From positions 62,001 through 126,000 of the forward strand of contig NZ_CAKZHY010000172.1 of the NCBI RefSeq assembly GCF_936928535.1: a DNA stretch of 64,000 nucleotides, written 5' to 3'. The DNA comes from an uncultured Bradyrhizobium sp. (GTDB taxonomy: Bacteria; Pseudomonadota; Alphaproteobacteria; Rhizobiales; Xanthobacteraceae). Positions within the stretch are counted from its first letter, which is position 1. Every line of letters begins with the position of its first letter. Shown piece after piece: positions 61,255-64,000 of this stretch. Position numbers and translations under genes: made by a program. The notes below the pieces were generated by a model. That model was not told the origin of the DNA and did no database searches. It saw only the letters and a list, made by a program, of their open reading frames with translations.

Positions 61255-62204
61255 CCTCAGCCACCTCAGCCCATTCGGTCGTTGAGCCCACGGCCACGAC
61301 GCGGCGCTTTGCCGGCTCGCTGGTCGTGCTCTACGCCATCATCACCATGATCCCGCTGGTCTGGATCATGCTGACCGCGTTCAAGTCGCCCGACGATGCG
61401 ATCTCCTATCCGCCCAAGGTGTTGTTCAAACCGTCGCTCGAGGGCTTCTGCAACCTGTTCACGACGCGCTCGCGTCAGACACCCGAGTTCATCCGCTCGC
61501 TGGGGCCGCCGCAGGGGATGTGCGACGAGATCGCACGCAGCCGCAATATGGTGGTCGCCGGTCCCTCGAACTATGTGCCGCGCTTCGTCAATTCGCTGAT
61601 CATCGCGTTCGGCTCGACCGTGCTCGCGGTCGCGCTCGGCACTCTGTCGGCCTACGGCTTCTCGCGGTTCCGCGTGCCGCTGAAGGATGATCTGCTGTTC
61701 TTCATTCTGTCGACCCGGATGATGCCGCCGATCGCGGTCGCGATCCCGATCTATCTGATGTACCGCACCATCGGATTGTCGGACACGCGGCTCGGGATGA
61801 TCCTGCTCTACACCTCGGTCAACGTCTCGCTCGCGGTCTGGCTGCTCAAGGGCTTCATCGACGAAATCCCGCGCGAATACGAGGAGGCCGCGATGATCGA
61901 CGGCTACACCCGCTTCCAGGCGTTCGTGAAGGTGGTGCTGCCGCAGGCCACGACGGGGATCGCGGCAACCGCGATCTTCTGCCTGATCTTCGCCTGGAAC
62001 GAATACGCCTTCGCGGTGCTTCTCACCTCGGGCAACGCGCAGACGGCGCCGCCGTTCATTCCGATCATTATCGGCGAGGGCGGGCAGGACTGGCCCGCGG
62101 TGGCCGCCGGCACGACGCTGTTCCTGATCCCGATCGTGGTGTTCACGGTGCTTCTGCGCAAGCATCTGCTGCGCGGCATCACCTTTGGAGCCGTGCGCAA
62201 ATGA
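61251..62204 (+). CDS. Sugar ABC transporter permease (MalG/UgpE-like)
   Basis: The 317-residue permease begins with LVVLYAIITMIPLVWIMLTAFKS and has the EAA loop EYEEAAMIDGYTRFQAFVKVVLPQ and six helices. A longer periplasmic loop after helix 1 (about residues 60-110) contains two cysteines. The start ATG overlaps the preceding TGA; the stop overlaps the small protein's ATG. Confidence 0.9.
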   Translation: MTSATSAHSVVEPTATTRRFAGSLVVLYAIITMIPLVWIMLTAFKSPDDAISYPPKVLFKPSLEGFCNLFTTRSRQTPEFIRSLGPPQGMCDEIARSRNMVVAGPSNYVPRFVNSLIIAFGSTVLAVALGTLSAYGFSRFRVPLKDDLLFFILSTRMMPPIAVAIPIYLMYRTIGLSDTRLGMILLYTSVNVSLAVWLLKGFIDEIPREYEEAAMIDGYTRFQAFVKVVLPQATTGIAATAIFCLIFAWNEYAFAVLLTSGNAQTAPPFIPIIIGEGGQDWPAVAAGTTLFLIPIVVFTVLLRKHLLRGITFGAVRK

Positions 62205-62413
62205 GCGTCGATGTCACCCCATCCATCGCGCGAGGCGGTCTTGTCGACCGTCTGCTGCGCCGCGGCCCGCTCGAAGCCGTGGCGACCACGATCATCGCCG
62301 CCGGCGTCGTGATGCTGATGCAACCATTCTTGCTGACGCTGTATTCCTGGTCGTTTGCGACGACCCTGTTCGGCACGGTGATGTTCACCATCGTGTCCAA
62401 GGTGCGGGAGTAA
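62201..62413 (+). CDS. Small membrane protein inside the sugar ABC operon
   Basis: The 70-residue protein has two closely spaced hydrophobic segments (EAVATTIIAAGVVMLMQPF and YSWSFATTLFGTVMFTIVS). Its ATG overlaps the stop of the second permease and it ends six bases before the ATPase gene, so it is cotranslated with transporter parts. Small membrane proteins occur at this kind of position in rhizobial polyol transporters (GlpU in the glycerol system), but homology is not demonstrated. Role unknown; perhaps transporter assembly or stability. Confidence 0.72.
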   Translation: MSVDVTPSIARGGLVDRLLRRGPLEAVATTIIAAGVVMLMQPFLLTLYSWSFATTLFGTVMFTIVSKVRE

Positions 62414-62419
62414 GGCGCG

Positions 62420-63517
62420 ATGGCACAGATCAAGGTCGAGGCGCTCGACAAATCCTTCGGTGATTTTCATGCGGTCAAGTCCGCCAGCTTCACGGTGGAG
62501 GATGGACAGTTCCTGTGCCTGCTGGGCCCTTCCGGCTGCGGCAAAACCACGACGCTTCGCATGATCGCCGGCCTTGAGCTGCCGACGGCAGGCACTATCC
62601 GGCTGGATGGCGAAGACGTGACCATGAATCGCGCGTCTGCACGCGACATCGCGTTCGTATTCCAGCTGTTCGCGCTCTATCCGCATATGAATGTCCGGCA
62701 AAACATCGGCTTCCCCCTGAAATGCGAGGGCATGGGCGCGGCCGAGCGCGACCGACGGGTCGTCGAGGCCGCGCGCATCCTGCGGATCTCCCATCTGCTC
62801 GATCGATCGGTGTCGGGGCTTGCCGGCGGCGATCGGCAGCGGGTTGCGCTTGGACGAGCGATCGTACGCAAGCCGAAATGCTTCCTGATGGACGAGCCGC
62901 TCGGCGCGCTCGACACCGAGATGCGCGAGGCCATGATCCATGAGCTGCGTGCCTTGCACGACCGACTCGGCGCGACCACCGTCTATGTCACGCATGACCA
63001 GCTCGAAGCCATGGCGATGGCCGACAGGATTGCGGTGATGAACAACGGCGTGGTCGAGCAGGTCGCAAGCCCGCGCGACATCTATGACCGGCCGGCTTCG
63101 CTGTTCGTTGCGGATTTCATCGGATCACCGCCGATGAATTTCCTGCCGTTCCGCGGCGGGTTGCAGACCGGTGCAGAGGCGATCCGGCTCGGCGAACGGG
63201 ACGTTGCGATTCCCCCTGCGCGCGAGGCTATGGCGGAGAGCGAGCTTGTGCTCGGCGTACGGCCCGAGCATGTGCGCTTCACGGATCGCGGCATGGTGCG
63301 CGGCGAGGTCTATGGCACGGAGTATCTGGGCACGACGCAGATCGTGACCGTGACGACAAGCTACGGCGCGCTCAAGGCCCGCTCACCCAGCAGCAGATCG
63401 TTTCGGACCGGCGAGACGGTCGGGCTCGACTTCCGGCCCGATACGCTGTCGATCTTCGACAAGGCGTCGGGGCGGGCCATTCGCACGGCGCTGCATGAGG
63501 GAGCCGCGCATGGCTGA
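62420..63517 (+). CDS. ABC transporter ATP-binding protein (UgpC/MalK-like) with variant signature
   Basis: The 365-residue ATPase has Walker A GPSGCGKT, Q-loop FQLFALYPHMNV, Walker B CFLMDEPLGALD, the H-loop in VTHDQ and a C-terminal regulatory TOBE-like domain (LGVRPEHVRF). The signature reads LAGGDRQRVALGRA rather than LSGGQQQRVALARA. It overlaps the next ATPase gene by eight bases and probably forms a heterodimer with it. Confidence 0.9.
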   Translation: MAQIKVEALDKSFGDFHAVKSASFTVEDGQFLCLLGPSGCGKTTTLRMIAGLELPTAGTIRLDGEDVTMNRASARDIAFVFQLFALYPHMNVRQNIGFPLKCEGMGAAERDRRVVEAARILRISHLLDRSVSGLAGGDRQRVALGRAIVRKPKCFLMDEPLGALDTEMREAMIHELRALHDRLGATTVYVTHDQLEAMAMADRIAVMNNGVVEQVASPRDIYDRPASLFVADFIGSPPMNFLPFRGGLQTGAEAIRLGERDVAIPPAREAMAESELVLGVRPEHVRFTDRGMVRGEVYGTEYLGTTQIVTVTTSYGALKARSPSSRSFRTGETVGLDFRPDTLSIFDKASGRAIRTALHEGAAHG

Positions 63518-64000
63518 GGTTGAGATCGTCTCCGTTTCCAAGGCCTTCGGCAAGACGCAGGCCGTGAGCGGGTTGTCGCTGACCGTCGGTGACGGCGAGT
63601 TTGTGGCATTGCTCGGGCCGACCGGTGCCGGCAAGACCACTGCGCTTCGTTTGATTGCCGGATTGGAGCAGCTGGATTCGGGCTCGATCCGTATCGACGG
63701 GCGCGATATGACTGCTGCGGCGCCGGCGGACCGCGACGTTGCCTTTGTCTTCCAGCAATATTCGCTGTATCCGCACCTTACCGTGTTCGAGAACATGGCC
63801 TTCGCGCTGCGTGCGCCGACCCGCCGTGTGGCCGAAGCCGATATCCGCACCAAGGTGCAGGAGGTGGCGCGTCTGCTGCACATCGAAACCAAGCTGGACA
63901 ACAAGGCGACGCAGCTGTCGGGCGGGCAGATGCAGCGCGTCGCGATCGGCCGGGCGCTGGTGCGTTCGCCCTCGATCTATCTGATGGACGAGCCGCTGTC
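63510..64000 (+). CDS. Second ABC transporter ATP-binding protein, cut by window edge
   Basis: 163 residues are visible: Walker A GPTGAGKT, Q-loop FQQYSLYPHLTV, a standard signature LSGGQMQRVAIGRA and the beginning of Walker B (IYLMDEPLS). The ATG at 63510 lies inside the end of the previous gene. The C-terminal half lies beyond the window. Confidence 0.9.
   Translation, partial: MAEVEIVSVSKAFGKTQAVSGLSLTVGDGEFVALLGPTGAGKTTALRLIAGLEQLDSGSIRIDGRDMTAAAPADRDVAFVFQQYSLYPHLTVFENMAFALRAPTRRVAEADIRTKVQEVARLLHIETKLDNKATQLSGGQMQRVAIGRALVRSPSIYLMDEPL

Overview
The window is a chromosomal stretch of a high-GC alphaproteobacterium. The aerobic, CobG-dependent cobalamin pathway, Tat-exported solute-binding proteins, two cobalamin riboswitches and gene styles such as DUF1636-cobW-cobN suggest the Bradyrhizobium/Rhodopseudomonas group. 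This assignment is an inference from family knowledge, not from a database search. No rRNA, tRNA, CRISPR array, insertion sequence or phage gene was seen.

Region 1 (1-20459) is an almost complete late-insertion (oxygen-dependent) cobalamin pathway. On the left, cobS (cut by the window edge) and cobU run leftward, cobD-cobC run rightward and cobO-cobQ run leftward. A cobalamin riboswitch (about 5351-5540) then leads a long rightward operon in which most genes overlap by 1-4 bases: DUF1636-cobW-cobN-cobG-cobH-cobI-cobJ-(cobK on the opposite strand)-cobL-cobE-cobM-cobB-cobA-cobF-cobT. Together these cover uroporphyrinogen III methylation, ring contraction, cobalt insertion (CobN only; CobS/CobT chelatase partners are not here), amidation, adenosylation and loop assembly. 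An alpha-ribazole-phosphatase-like gene follows on the minus strand.

Region 2 (21079-25221) is a second cobalamin riboswitch with a good promoter. It controls a TonB-dependent receptor and a PepSY membrane protein, probably for corrinoid uptake.

Region 3 (25245-39180) looks like a hydantoin/D-N-carbamoyl-amino-acid and peptide utilisation locus. It holds an arylmalonate-decarboxylase-like protein, two D-hydantoinases (the second carries a one-base frameshift), an aldehyde dehydrogenase, an MFS exporter, a D-carbamoylase and a complete dipeptide-type ABC transporter. A perfect 16-bp palindrome precedes the first operon, and a good sigma-54 promoter precedes the ABC operon.

Region 4 (39181-57311) is a stress/detoxification region bracketed by two 945-residue paralogous winged-helix/NTPase regulators with nearly identical DNA-binding domains. 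Its left half has five promoters carrying the same unusual element: TAAC-type boxes repeated at exactly 10-bp spacing, always in the same orientation relative to the gene. These precede an AraC regulator, an unknown gene, an orphan HisKA_2 kinase, a glyoxalase-fold protein and an epoxide hydrolase. I regard this as the best candidate for an undescribed regulatory system in the window. The rest of the region holds enoyl-CoA hydratase, OsmC, cupin, MsrA, DUF1330, a TetR-EmrAB efflux unit and an aldo/keto reductase.

Region 5 (57590-64000) has a lone Bug/TctC-type binding protein, then a sugar/polyol ABC transporter operon (binding protein, two permeases, a 70-residue membrane protein and two ATPases, the last cut by the window edge). 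The operon is preceded by an inverted-repeat operator, and a strong stem-loop follows the binding-protein gene.
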